Positions 42,835-51,617 of a stretch of 64,000 nucleotides of DNA are shown one piece after another. The notes beneath the pieces are model-generated. The model was given only the letters and a program-made list of their open reading frames with translations, had not been told where the DNA came from and did no database searches. This stretch comes from Methylomonas sp. LL1. GTDB taxonomy: Bacteria; Pseudomonadota; Gammaproteobacteria; Methylococcales; Methylomonadaceae. How positions within the stretch are numbered: position 1 is the stretch's first letter; each line of letters begins with the position of its first letter. The stretch covers positions 1,116,001-1,180,000 of the forward strand of contig NZ_CP064653.1 of the NCBI RefSeq assembly GCF_015711015.1, written 5' to 3'. Position numbers and translations under genes: made by a program.

Positions 42835-42931
42835 CCCTCTCCTGCTGGAGAGGGCGGGGGTGAGGAGGTTTAAATAGGCAAAATGCATTGTTCTAATTCT
42901 CCTCACCCTACCCTCTCCAACAGGAGAGGGG
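42835..42931. repeat. Large inverted-repeat element (REP-like)
   Basis: Two arms face each other: CCCTCTCCTGCTGGAGAGGG with GGGGGTGAGGAG (42835-42868) on the left, and TCTCCTCACCC then CCCTCTCCAACAGGAGAGGGG (42899-42931) on the right. Each arm also forms its own hairpin. The right arm is followed by a run of T bases, so it could also stop transcription rightward. Similar CTCTCC...GGAGAG elements are frequent in gammaproteobacterial intergenic regions, and part of the motif recurs at 48541-48560. Confidence 0.65.
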
Positions 42932-42969
42932 TTTTTTGCTTCGCGCTAAATAGTTACAAAAATGCAAGA

Positions 42970-43470
42970 TTAGTCGACAAACGGCGCGCAGATGAAATCG
43001 ATGGCGCCGTAGTCGCAACCGCACTGGCTCAACAACGCGGTGATTTGGCCGCGATGGTGGGTTTTGTGGATCAACAAGGTAGTCAGCATAATGGTCACGG
43101 CCAACACTTTATCTTGCCCGGTGGACAGGCTGCGGAAGGCGATGCGCCGTTGTAAATCGTCGCTTTGCAAACCTTGAATCCAATCCAGCAAAGCCTGGTC
43201 GCAATCGGCTTGCGCCGCGCGCAATTCGGCAAAATCGGCGTAAAGCTCCAAGTCCAGGCGTTGGTATGGCACCGGTTGACCTTGCAAGCGGGCCAGCCAG
43301 ACGCGGTCGCCCAGCAGCAAATGGTTCCAGGTGCCGTGGATCGAAGCAAAAAACACGCCCCTATCCTGTTTGCGCTCGTCGTCTGTCAAGCTGGCACAAG
43401 CGTCGTACAGACGTTGATTCACCCATCGGCTGTAACGCGCCTGCAACTGCAAATTTTCCAACAAATTCAT
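42970..43470 (-). CDS. DinB-family protein
   Basis: A four-helix-bundle protein of 166 residues from ATG 43470. The three metal histidines of DinB/YfiT proteins are in SIHGTWNHLLLGDRVWL and LLIHKTHHRGQITALLSQCG. Relatives include thiol-transferases for bacillithiol or mycothiol, and proteins of unknown role. Its start overlaps the stop of the aminotransferase gene in an ATGA, so it is the third gene of a unit with the exporter and the aminotransferase. Confidence 0.82.
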   Translation of the reverse strand: MNLLENLQLQARYSRWVNQRLYDACASLTDDERKQDRGVFFASIHGTWNHLLLGDRVWLARLQGQPVPYQRLDLELYADFAELRAAQADCDQALLDWIQGLQSDDLQRRIAFRSLSTGQDKVLAVTIMLTTLLIHKTHHRGQITALLSQCGCDYGAIDFICAPFVD

Positions 43471-44342
43471 AAGATGCCTCCGCACTCTTGGTCTATGGTC
43501 CGCCGAAATGCCTGTTGCAATTGGTGAAACACCGGTCCGGGGCAACTAGGCATTGATCGGCAGTCGATACTGGCGACCGCAATCAGTTCCGCGCCGGTGC
43601 CGGTCAAGAAACATTCGTCGGCGGCATACAAGTCGTACACGCCCAACGGCTGTTCGCTGGTTTCGACGCCGTTATCCTGCGCCAACTGTAGCACCAACTC
43701 ACGAGTGATGCCTTCCAACGCGCCCTCGCTGCACGGCGGCGTCAGCAAGCAGCCGTCGCGGACGATGAACACATTGTCGGCGGTGCCTTCGGCCACCCGG
43801 CCTTGGGCGTTGAGCAGTATTGCTTCGTCGGCGCCGGCATGGTTGGCTTCGATTTTGGCCAGAATGTGGTTCAGATAATTCAGGCTTTTGATGCGCGGAT
43901 CCAGGCCGTCGGCCGGCAAGCGGCGCACCGACGAAACGATCAGCCGCGCGCCAGCTTGTTGGCCGATGTCTATCATCGTCAACTGATCGGCGATGGCGAT
44001 GACATTAGGCTGAGCACAGCTTTTGGGATTCAAGCCCAGCGGTCCGGCGCCGCGCGTCACCATCAGCCGGATATAGCCGTCGTCGTCTGCAAACGCTTCG
44101 ATCAGCCGTTCGATGACAGCCTCCAATTCCTGGGTGGAGTATGGTATTTCCAGCGCAATCGCCCGCGCCGACAGCGCCAGGCGTTGCAAATGCCGTTGCA
44201 GACGAAAAGCCCGGCGCCGGTAAAAACGTATGCCTTCGAACACGCCGTCGCCGTAAAGTAGTCCGTGGTCGTTGACCGGGATACACGCTTGATTGGTTGG
44301 CAGCAATTGGCCGTTCAGCCAAGTTAGCGAATGGGTACTCAT
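43467..44342 (-). CDS. Class IV PLP aminotransferase (branched-chain/D-amino-acid type)
   Basis: A fold-type IV transaminase of 291 residues. PLP binds the lysine in IKSLNYLNHILA (Lys152), and the phosphate end is near EGTADNVFIV and LEGITRELVL. DHGLLYGDGVFEGIRFY at the start is typical of this class. It may be a branched-chain aminotransferase (IlvE), a D-amino-acid transaminase or an aminodeoxychorismate lyase relative; the RLMVTRGAGPLGL segment favours IlvE or D-amino-acid transaminase. It overlaps the DinB gene and follows the exporter gene by 15 bases. Confidence 0.85.
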   Translation of the reverse strand: MSTHSLTWLNGQLLPTNQACIPVNDHGLLYGDGVFEGIRFYRRRAFRLQRHLQRLALSARAIALEIPYSTQELEAVIERLIEAFADDDGYIRLMVTRGAGPLGLNPKSCAQPNVIAIADQLTMIDIGQQAGARLIVSSVRRLPADGLDPRIKSLNYLNHILAKIEANHAGADEAILLNAQGRVAEGTADNVFIVRDGCLLTPPCSEGALEGITRELVLQLAQDNGVETSEQPLGVYDLYAADECFLTGTGAELIAVASIDCRSMPSCPGPVFHQLQQAFRRTIDQECGGIL

Positions 44343-44357
44343 AAAATGCTCCTGATG

Positions 44358-45296
44358 TTAACGTTGGCATGAAGATTTTCTGCCGGCCAAGACGCAGGCG
44401 ACGACTACAGAGGCGGTTGCCAATTGTTCAATCTCGACACTTTCACCGATCAACCCCGAACCGGCTGCCATGCTGAGAAACGGCTGCAGCAATTGCAGTT
44501 GGCCGATCTGCGCGGTGCCGCCCAGCGCTAAACCGCGATACCAGGCAAAAAATGCCAGATACATGCTGACCACACTGACGTAGGCGAAGCCCAACAGACT
44601 AGGCCAGCCGACCAGCTCGATGCGCGACGGCGCGGTTTGCACCACCCACGGCAACAACAGCGGTGCACTTATCAATAAGGCCCAGCTGATGGTTTGCCAA
44701 GCGCCGAGCTGTTTGGCCAACCGCGCACCTTCGGCATAACCGTAGGCCACGCAGGCAATCGCCGCCAGTAAATACAGATCGGCTTGCTGCAAACCTGCCA
44801 CACCGGACCGGTAAACGAAGATCAGGATCGCGGAGCTACCCAATGCCGTTGCCAGCCAGAATCGCCATGCCGGCCGCTCACCCGACAACAGCACGCCGAA
44901 ACCGGCGGTCAACAACGGCGTCAAGCCGACCACCACGGCGCCATGCACCGCCGAAACTTGTTGCAAGGCCAATGCCGACAGTAGCGGAAAACCAATCACC
45001 ACACCGCCGGCGGTTGCGGCCAATCTGAGCCATTGACGGCCCTTGGGTAAACGACCGCCTCGCCACCACAACGCCAATGCGGCGAATAGTGCCGCGACTA
45101 CCGCTCGGCCCAGGCCGACGAATACCGGATCGAGTTCCGCCACCGCTAGCCGGGTCGCCGGTAAGGTCAGGCTGAAACCGAGGATGCCGGCACAGCCGAA
45201 CCAATAACCGCGTGTCAGCTCGGAGGATTGGGGAGGATTACTGAGATTTAGACCGCCAGCGGCAAACGCGGCGCGGTTCAACAAACGGAATTTCAT
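44358..45296 (-). CDS. EamA/DMT-superfamily exporter
   Basis: A membrane protein of 312 residues with ten helices in two EamA repeats. It is of the RhaT/YdcZ kind, which exports amino acids or related metabolites. The ATG at 45296 is chosen; an in-frame GTG 30 bases upstream is possible. It is divergent from the MocR regulator gene and shares a promoter region with strong inverted repeats, so MocR probably controls it. It heads the unit exporter-aminotransferase-DinB. Confidence 0.82.
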   Translation of the reverse strand: MKFRLLNRAAFAAGGLNLSNPPQSSELTRGYWFGCAGILGFSLTLPATRLAVAELDPVFVGLGRAVVAALFAALALWWRGGRLPKGRQWLRLAATAGGVVIGFPLLSALALQQVSAVHGAVVVGLTPLLTAGFGVLLSGERPAWRFWLATALGSSAILIFVYRSGVAGLQQADLYLLAAIACVAYGYAEGARLAKQLGAWQTISWALLISAPLLLPWVVQTAPSRIELVGWPSLLGFAYVSVVSMYLAFFAWYRGLALGGTAQIGQLQLLQPFLSMAAGSGLIGESVEIEQLATASVVVACVLAGRKSSCQR

Positions 45297-45350
45297 AGTC
45301 TTGCCCTGTTTGATCGGAGGCGTCACTTTAGACTATGATGCGGCGATCAA

Positions 45351-45413
45351 TACAGATGCAAAATCTGTAAATTATATCGATACAATTTCGACTCAAAATG
45401 AATTGTATCGATA
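45351..45413. promoter_or_regulatory. Inverted-repeat operator between exporter and mocR
   Basis: Two nested dyads lie in the 147-base gap between divergent starts. The larger pairs TATCGATACAATT (45375-45387) with AATTGTATCGATA (45401-45413), a perfect 13-base inverted repeat with a 13-base spacer. The smaller pairs TACAGAT (45351-45357) with ATCTGTA (45363-45369). The larger one is 30 bases before the mocR ATG. This arrangement fits a MocR-type dimer controlling itself and the exporter unit. Confidence 0.75.
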
Positions 45414-45443
45414 GCCAAACGCCTCAACTGTATTGCAAACGCC

Positions 45444-46856
45444 ATGAATCTTCGCTACGAAAACCTCGCCGAACATTTGCTCAACGCCATCTCCCAGAAT
45501 CTGTATCGACCGGGGGAACGCCTGCCCAGTGTCCGTCAGCTTAGCCAGCGGCACCAAGTCAGTACCGCAACGGCGGTCAGCGCATTACGGTTGCTGGAGG
45601 ACCAAGGCCATCTCGAAGCCCGCCAGCGTTCGGGGTATTACGTCAAGTCGCGCCCGCGCTGTTCGCTGCAGGAACCAGCCATGTCGGCGCCACCGCGCGA
45701 ACCGACGCTGGTGACGGGGCAGGAATTAGTGTTGCGTCTGGTCAAGGCTGCCAACGATCCGAGGATCGTGCAATTGGGCGCGGCGGTGCCGTCGGCGTCG
45801 TTTTTGCCGACACAAAAAATGGCCCAGTTGTCGGCCAATGTCGCCCGCCGTTACAGCCAACGCATTGCCAATTACGAATTTCCGCCGGGCGCGCCGGAAT
45901 TGCGCCGGCAAATCGCCCGGCGTATGTCCGAACAGGGCTGCCCGGTCGATCCCAACGACATCCTGATCACCAATGGCTGTCAGGAAGCGATGACGCTGGC
46001 TTTAAAAGCAGTTACCCGGCCGGGCGACATCGTCGCCGTCGAATCGCCGACCTTTTATGGACTGCTGCAAGTCATCGAATCGTTGTCGCTGCGCGCGATC
46101 GAAATTCCGACCCATCCGCGCGACGGCATCGCGCTGGATGCGCTGCAACTGGCTTGCGAGCAATGGCCGATCAAGGCCTGTATCGCGGTGCCCAACTTCA
46201 GCAACCCTTTGGGTTATTGCATGAGCGATACCCGCAAACGCGCCTTGGTGGAACTGACCAATCGCTACCGGATCTCGCTGATCGAGGACGACATTTACGG
46301 CGACCTCGGTTTCGGCCCGCAACGGCCGTCGCTGGCGAAAAGCTGGGACAACGAAGGACGAGTGTTGTATTGCTCTTCGTTTTCCAAATCGCTGTGTCCC
46401 GGTTTACGGGTAGGATGGCTGGTGGCCGGGCCACACTTGGAACAAACCGAATATCTGAAATACGTCGGCAATCTGGCGACGCCGACTCACGCGCAATTGA
46501 CGGTTGCGGAAATGCTGGCCAAGGGCGGCTACGAACGCCATCTGCGCCAGGCGCGCAACCAATACCGGCAAGCGGTGGAGCGAATGACGGCGGCCATCGG
46601 CGCTTATTTTCCGCCAGGCACCCGCGTTACCCAACCGGAGGGCGGCTTCGTGATCTGGGTGGAACTGCCGGAAACTGTCGATGCGACGGCGTTGAGCCGG
46701 CGAGCATTGGAGCGAGGCATCAGCATCGCGCCCGGCCCGATGTTCTCGGCGACGCAAAAATACCGCAATTTCATCCGCCTGAATTGTGCGGTCGATTGGG
46801 ATGAGCGAGTCAATCAGGCCTTGGTTAGGTTGGGGCAGATGGTCGGCAAGCAATAA
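45444..46856 (+). CDS. MocR/PdxR-family regulator (GntR HTH fused to aminotransferase)
   Basis: A regulator of 470 residues. The N-terminal GntR winged helix (about 5-75, GERLPSVRQLSQRHQVSTATAVSALRLLEDQG) is fused to a full fold-type I aminotransferase domain (about 110-465) with the PLP lysine in SSFSKSLCPGLRVGW and LITNGCQEAMTLALKA. Such proteins sense PLP, GABA, taurine or amino acids and activate adjacent genes. It is divergent from the exporter, with a shared operator. The neighbouring transaminase may share its effector. Confidence 0.9.
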   Translation: MNLRYENLAEHLLNAISQNLYRPGERLPSVRQLSQRHQVSTATAVSALRLLEDQGHLEARQRSGYYVKSRPRCSLQEPAMSAPPREPTLVTGQELVLRLVKAANDPRIVQLGAAVPSASFLPTQKMAQLSANVARRYSQRIANYEFPPGAPELRRQIARRMSEQGCPVDPNDILITNGCQEAMTLALKAVTRPGDIVAVESPTFYGLLQVIESLSLRAIEIPTHPRDGIALDALQLACEQWPIKACIAVPNFSNPLGYCMSDTRKRALVELTNRYRISLIEDDIYGDLGFGPQRPSLAKSWDNEGRVLYCSSFSKSLCPGLRVGWLVAGPHLEQTEYLKYVGNLATPTHAQLTVAEMLAKGGYERHLRQARNQYRQAVERMTAAIGAYFPPGTRVTQPEGGFVIWVELPETVDATALSRRALERGISIAPGPMFSATQKYRNFIRLNCAVDWDERVNQALVRLGQMVGKQ

Positions 46857-46951
46857 CCCGAATTGCATTTCCCAAATACCCTGAGTCATCCAAAATCAAG
46901 CCATCGTGTCAACATCGATTTTCTAGCCTTTTTCCAGAGTGATTACAGCTG

Positions 46952-48412
46952 TCAGCGGTTAGCCTGATCGATGCGGATTGCCGACGGTTCCGCTATCCAG
47001 CCGCCGCCGAAAGCCCGGTAGATAGCCACCATGGCTACGCGTGTCGCTGTCTCGGCCTTCGCACGTTCGTCGTTGACGGCCAGCATGCCGCGCTGGGCGT
47101 CGAGTACGGCCAAATAATCGCCCGCTCCGCGCCGATATAAGGCATCGGCCAAGCGGTAGGCTTTTTCCGCCGCAGCTTCAGCCTGGGTTAATCGCTCAAA
47201 GTGTTCCAGCGCGGATTGACGGGCCACGAAGGCGTTTTCCACGTCCTCCATCGCCAGCAGAAAAGTCTTCTCATAATTGGCCGCGACTTGCTCCAGCCGG
47301 GCATCGGCCGCAGAGATGTGTGCCCGGATGCGTCCGGCGTTGAAGATCGGTGCTGTGAGGCCGGAGCCCAGCGCATAAACGCTCTCCGCCAGACTCGGAA
47401 ATCCGCCGACCGCCAGCGAGCCGAAACCGCCGCTGGCCGACAGCACCAGTTTCGGAAACAGATCGGCTCGCGCCGAACCCAGGCTGGCCGCCGCCGCGCT
47501 GACTTCGGTTTGCGCAAAGCGCAGATCCGGTCTTTGCGCCAGCAAATCGGACGGCAGCAGGCCGGGCAGGTTCGGCGCTTCCTTAGGCATCGGGACGACG
47601 ACGCTTAGCCGGTTTTCCAGACTCTCCGGTTGCTCGCCCAGTAACACGCCCAAGCGATGGATCAGGTTTTTCGCGGCGTTGCTCAGCATTGGCAAGGTGG
47701 CTTCCGTGCCATGCAACAGAGTCTGTTGGCGGGCGATGTCCGCTTCGTTGCCGAGGCCGGCTCGATAAAACGATTGCAAGGCTCTCAGCCGCTCCCGCTG
47801 CAAGTCGATATTTTTTTGCAGGATGCCGATACGTTGCTGCACGCCGCGCAGTTCCAGATAATTGGTCGCCACCTGTGCCAACAACCCTACTTGCGCCGCA
47901 TGCAGGGCTTCTCCACTGCCTTCGGCTTGAGCCGCCGCGGCTTCGGCTGCCAAATGCCGTCCGCCGAATAAATCGATTTCCCAACGCGCGGCCAAGCCGC
48001 CGCTGACCGCATCAGCGGTAGGCGCGATCAGTTCGATGCCCTGTGCGCCCGGCACGCCGACGATCCGGTCTATCCGCTTTTCCCGGCCGCCGGAGGTAAA
48101 AAAATCGATGCTGGGATACAACGCTGATTCAGCGATAGTTACCATCGCGTTGGCTTCGCGAGCGCGGGCGGTGGCAATTTTCAGGTCATGGTTGGCAAGT
48201 AGCGCGCGGTCTATCAATTCGTTCAGCAAGGGATCGTTGAACCCTTGCCACCAAGTTTTCAAGTCCGCCGTTTCGGCGGTTTGGGCGTTGGATACGTGTT
48301 TCCATTTTGCCGGGCTATTGAGCGCTACTTGGTCGCCGACACGAGTCGGCGTACAGGCGCTTAGCCAAGCTAGGGACAATAGGGTTAGCGGTGTTAAATA
48401 TCTAGTATTCAT
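46952..48412 (-). CDS. Outer-membrane efflux lipoprotein (NodT/OprM type)
   Basis: A TolC-like outer-membrane channel of 486 residues, with a lipoprotein signal (MNTRYLTPLTLLSLAWLSAC, lipid cysteine at 20). The two OEP repeats span about residues 60-265 and 270-465. The start is ATG 48412; the upstream 55 codons cross a repeat and are rejected. It is the last gene of the efflux operon: adaptor, pump, channel on the minus strand. A repeat lies between the pump and this gene, so the gap is about 120 bases. Confidence 0.87.
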   Translation of the reverse strand: MNTRYLTPLTLLSLAWLSACTPTRVGDQVALNSPAKWKHVSNAQTAETADLKTWWQGFNDPLLNELIDRALLANHDLKIATARAREANAMVTIAESALYPSIDFFTSGGREKRIDRIVGVPGAQGIELIAPTADAVSGGLAARWEIDLFGGRHLAAEAAAAQAEGSGEALHAAQVGLLAQVATNYLELRGVQQRIGILQKNIDLQRERLRALQSFYRAGLGNEADIARQQTLLHGTEATLPMLSNAAKNLIHRLGVLLGEQPESLENRLSVVVPMPKEAPNLPGLLPSDLLAQRPDLRFAQTEVSAAAASLGSARADLFPKLVLSASGGFGSLAVGGFPSLAESVYALGSGLTAPIFNAGRIRAHISAADARLEQVAANYEKTFLLAMEDVENAFVARQSALEHFERLTQAEAAAEKAYRLADALYRRGAGDYLAVLDAQRGMLAVNDERAKAETATRVAMVAIYRAFGGGWIAEPSAIRIDQANR

Positions 48413-48444
48413 TGCAAAACTCCGTGGTCGTATACGCCAAAAAT

Positions 48445-48517
48445 GTAGGTTGGGCAGAGCATCGCGAAGCCCAACAAAATCAAATCGTTGGGCTTCATTA
48501 CATTCAGCCCAACCTAC
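48445..48517. repeat. Nested inverted-repeat element
   Basis: Outer arms GTAGGTTGGGC (48445-48455) and GCCCAACCTAC (48507-48517) enclose an inner pair GAAGCCCAAC (48466-48475) and GTTGGGCTTC (48487-48496). This palindromic block, with GTAGGTTGGGC ends, is a known kind of dispersed proteobacterial repeat. It lies in the gap between the pump and the channel genes of the efflux operon, where it could affect mRNA processing or stability. Confidence 0.7.
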
Positions 48518-48530
48518 CTTTTTTATTCCC

Positions 48531-51500
48531 TCACCCCAACTCTCTCCCGGCGGGAGAGGGAACTTTTGCGTCTCCACGTTTCACTCTGAACCAGGCCGCA
48601 TAAAGCGCCGGCAGGAAAAAGATCGTCAGCGCGGTCGCCACCGTCAATCCACCCATGATGGCGATGGCCTGTGGGCCGAAGAAATCGTTGCGCGACAACG
48701 GAATCATCGCCAGGATGGCGGCGGCGGCCGTCAACAAGATGGGCCGGAAACGCCGCACCGTCGATTCGACGATGGCGGCCCAGGTGTCCAGCCCGGCTTT
48801 TTCGTCCTGTTCGATCTGATCCACCAGAATCACCGAGTTGCGCATGATCATGCCGGCCAGCGCCAGAATGCCGAGCAGTGCCATGAAACCGAACGGTGCT
48901 CCGAACAAAAGCAAGGCTAAGGCCGCGCCTATCACACCCAGCGGCGCGGTGCTGAACACCATGAAAGTCCAGGACAGGTTCTGCAACTGCATCATCAACA
49001 AGATCAACGTGACGATCAGCACCAGCGGAATCCAGACCAGGATGGACTTCTGGGCAATCCAGGCATCTTCCTTGGCCGCCCCGGTCTCGATGAAATAGCC
49101 GGCCGGCAGCTGGTTTTTTATGGACTCAAGCTTCGGGATGATTTGCGCCGACACATCGGGGGCCAGCATGCCGTCGGCCACGTCTGCGCGTACCGAGATG
49201 GCCGGGAAGCGGTTGCGGCGCCAACGCACGCCGTCCTCGAACACGGTCTCGAACTTGACGAACTGCGACAGCGATACCGATTTGCCGTTGGCGGTGCGAA
49301 CCGCAACCTCCGGCAATTCGTCGGCGGCCCTGCGCAGTTCGGGGCTGGCCCGCCAGACGATGTCGATCAATTTATCCTGCTCGCGCAATTGCCCGACCGG
49401 GATGCCGGTGTAATGCGCCTGCAAGGCCAGCGACAGGCTGGCCGTCGAAACGCCGAGGGCACGGGCCTTGTCCTGATCCAGCGCCAAGCGCAACGAAGGC
49501 ATGCGCTCGTGCCAGTCGTCATTGACATCCACGGCATTGGGATTGCCGCGCACAACCTCGGCCACCCGATCGGCAATGGCGCGCACGATATTGGGGTTTT
49601 CGCCGAGCACTCTGAACACCACGGGATAATCCATCGGCGGCCCGACATTGAGGCGCATGACGCGTCCTCTCACGTCCGGAAAGTCCGTGGCGAAGGCCTG
49701 CCGGACGCGTTGCATCACCCGTTCGCGCGCCGCATTATCCTTGGTCATCACCACCAATTCGGCCAGATTGGTATTCGCCAGTTGCTGCACGATCAGCAGG
49801 AAAAACCTTGGCGTGCCGCCGCCGATATAGCTGGCCACATTCACCACATCCTCGTCTTCGGCTAATAAAGCCTCCATGCGTTGGGCGGCGGCTTCGGTTT
49901 CCGCAAACGAACTGCCCTCCGGCAGCCAGAGGTCGACGATGATTTCCGGCCGGTTGGATAGCGGGAAGAACTGTTCGGGAACGCGGCTTAACGTCACGAT
50001 ACCAAGGCCGAACAATACCAACGTGGCGATAATCACTTTGTTGCGGTGCGCCACGCAGGCATCCACCCAGCGGCGCAAGCGATTGTAGAACGGCGTATCG
50101 AACAAGTCGTGGACCGGACCGTCGGCATTGGTGTGCACCTTGAGTATCAAAAATCCCAAATACGGGGTAAACACGACCGCGCCTATCCACGACAGCAGCA
50201 TCGAGATACCCACCACCTGAAAAATCGACACCGTGTATTCGCCGGCTTGCGACTTGGCTAAACTCACCGGCAAGAAACCGGCGATGGTGATCAAGGTGCC
50301 GGTCAGCATCGGAAACGCCGTGGCGCGGTAGGCATAGGTCGCGGCGCGCATCCGGTCCCAGCCTTCTTCCAGCTTGCGCGCCATCATCTCGACGGCAATC
50401 ATCGCATCGTCCACCAACAGGCCCAGCGCCAGGATCAATGCCCCTAACGAAATACGTTGCAAATCGATACCGCACAGCAACATGACCAGCAAGGTGGCGG
50501 CCAGCACCAGCGGCACGGTCAGCGCCACCACGGAGCCGGTACGCCAGCCCAGGCTCAAAAAGCTCACCACCAACACGGTGGCCAGAGCCTCGAAGAAAGT
50601 CCCGCCGAACTCCGCCATCTGCTTTTTAACCACATGCCCTTGATTAGCGACCACTTCTACGTCCATGCCCAACGGCAACTCGGTTTCGATGCGAGCCAGC
50701 GTGTCATCCAAGGCTTGTTCCAGGTCGATCACATTGCCTTTCTTGTTCATCGTCACGCCGAGACCGAGGGCCGGTTTGCCGTTGAAACGCATCTTGAATT
50801 CCGCCGGATCGGTATAGCCGCGCGTCACCATGGCAAAATCGCCGACCTTGAAAGTTCGATTTTCGATGCGCACCGCCAGATTGGCGATGCTGTCCACCGA
50901 ATCGAACGCGCCAGTCAGGCGTATCGGTAAATTGCGTTGCGGGGAAAATACCGTGCCGGCCGGCACCATGCCGTTTTGCTCCTGTAAGGCCTGAGCAAGC
51001 GCCGATGCATCCAGGCCCAATTCGGCCAGCTTCTTGTCGGAAAATTCGACGTAAATCTTTTCGTCCTGCACGCCGATCAGATCGATTTTCTCGACATCCT
51101 TGACCCGCAAGAGCTGTTGGCGGACCGAATCGGCCGCCTGTTTCAGCTCGGCATAACTAAAACCCTCGCCGGAAAAGGCGTAGAGCAGGCTATAGGTGTC
51201 GCCAAATTCGTCGTTGAAAAACGGTCCGATGCTGCCGGGAGGCAGCGTCATGCGGATGTCGTCGACCTTCTTGCGCACTTGATACCAAAGCTCGGGAATC
51301 TCCTTGGGCGGCGTATCCTCGCGGGGCGTGACGAAAATCAGCGATTCGCCGGGTTTCGAGTAACTGCGCAGGTAATCCAGGTTAGGCAGCTCCTGGATTT
51401 TTTTTTCCAGTCTATCGGTCAACTGCTGCTCCACTTCCAACGCGGTGGCGCCGGGATAGAGGGTTTTGACCACCATCACCCGGAAGGTGAACGGCGGATC

Positions 51501-51617
51501 TTCCTGTTGGCCCAGCCGGTAATAAGCGAACATGCCACCGAGAACCACCAATGCGATCATAAAACCGGTGAATGAGCGGTGTTTAAGCACCCATTCGCTG
51601 AGATTGAACTCGCTCAT
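48531..51617 (-). CDS. RND efflux pump, inner-membrane subunit
   Basis: A proton-driven pump of 1028 residues with twelve helices and two large periplasmic loops, of the AcrB/MexF-like HAE branch. LVVDDAMIAVE-type charged helix-4 residues are seen as GLLVDDAMIAVEMM. It overlaps the adaptor gene by four bases (ATGA). The last residues, SPAGRELG, are coded by a CTCTCCC/GGGAGAG repeat unit, so the C-terminal tail is probably an add-on derived from the intergenic repeat. Substrates are unknown; many such pumps carry drugs or solvents. Confidence 0.9.
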   Translation of the reverse strand: MSEFNLSEWVLKHRSFTGFMIALVVLGGMFAYYRLGQQEDPPFTFRVMVVKTLYPGATALEVEQQLTDRLEKKIQELPNLDYLRSYSKPGESLIFVTPREDTPPKEIPELWYQVRKKVDDIRMTLPPGSIGPFFNDEFGDTYSLLYAFSGEGFSYAELKQAADSVRQQLLRVKDVEKIDLIGVQDEKIYVEFSDKKLAELGLDASALAQALQEQNGMVPAGTVFSPQRNLPIRLTGAFDSVDSIANLAVRIENRTFKVGDFAMVTRGYTDPAEFKMRFNGKPALGLGVTMNKKGNVIDLEQALDDTLARIETELPLGMDVEVVANQGHVVKKQMAEFGGTFFEALATVLVVSFLSLGWRTGSVVALTVPLVLAATLLVMLLCGIDLQRISLGALILALGLLVDDAMIAVEMMARKLEEGWDRMRAATYAYRATAFPMLTGTLITIAGFLPVSLAKSQAGEYTVSIFQVVGISMLLSWIGAVVFTPYLGFLILKVHTNADGPVHDLFDTPFYNRLRRWVDACVAHRNKVIIATLVLFGLGIVTLSRVPEQFFPLSNRPEIIVDLWLPEGSSFAETEAAAQRMEALLAEDEDVVNVASYIGGGTPRFFLLIVQQLANTNLAELVVMTKDNAARERVMQRVRQAFATDFPDVRGRVMRLNVGPPMDYPVVFRVLGENPNIVRAIADRVAEVVRGNPNAVDVNDDWHERMPSLRLALDQDKARALGVSTASLSLALQAHYTGIPVGQLREQDKLIDIVWRASPELRRAADELPEVAVRTANGKSVSLSQFVKFETVFEDGVRWRRNRFPAISVRADVADGMLAPDVSAQIIPKLESIKNQLPAGYFIETGAAKEDAWIAQKSILVWIPLVLIVTLILLMMQLQNLSWTFMVFSTAPLGVIGAALALLLFGAPFGFMALLGILALAGMIMRNSVILVDQIEQDEKAGLDTWAAIVESTVRRFRPILLTAAAAILAMIPLSRNDFFGPQAIAIMGGLTVATALTIFFLPALYAAWFRVKRGDAKVPSPAGRELG

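Noticed and set aside
46404-46889. 161-residue minus-strand frame opposite the MocR gene
   Set aside because: It is the antisense frame of a clear MocR coding region.
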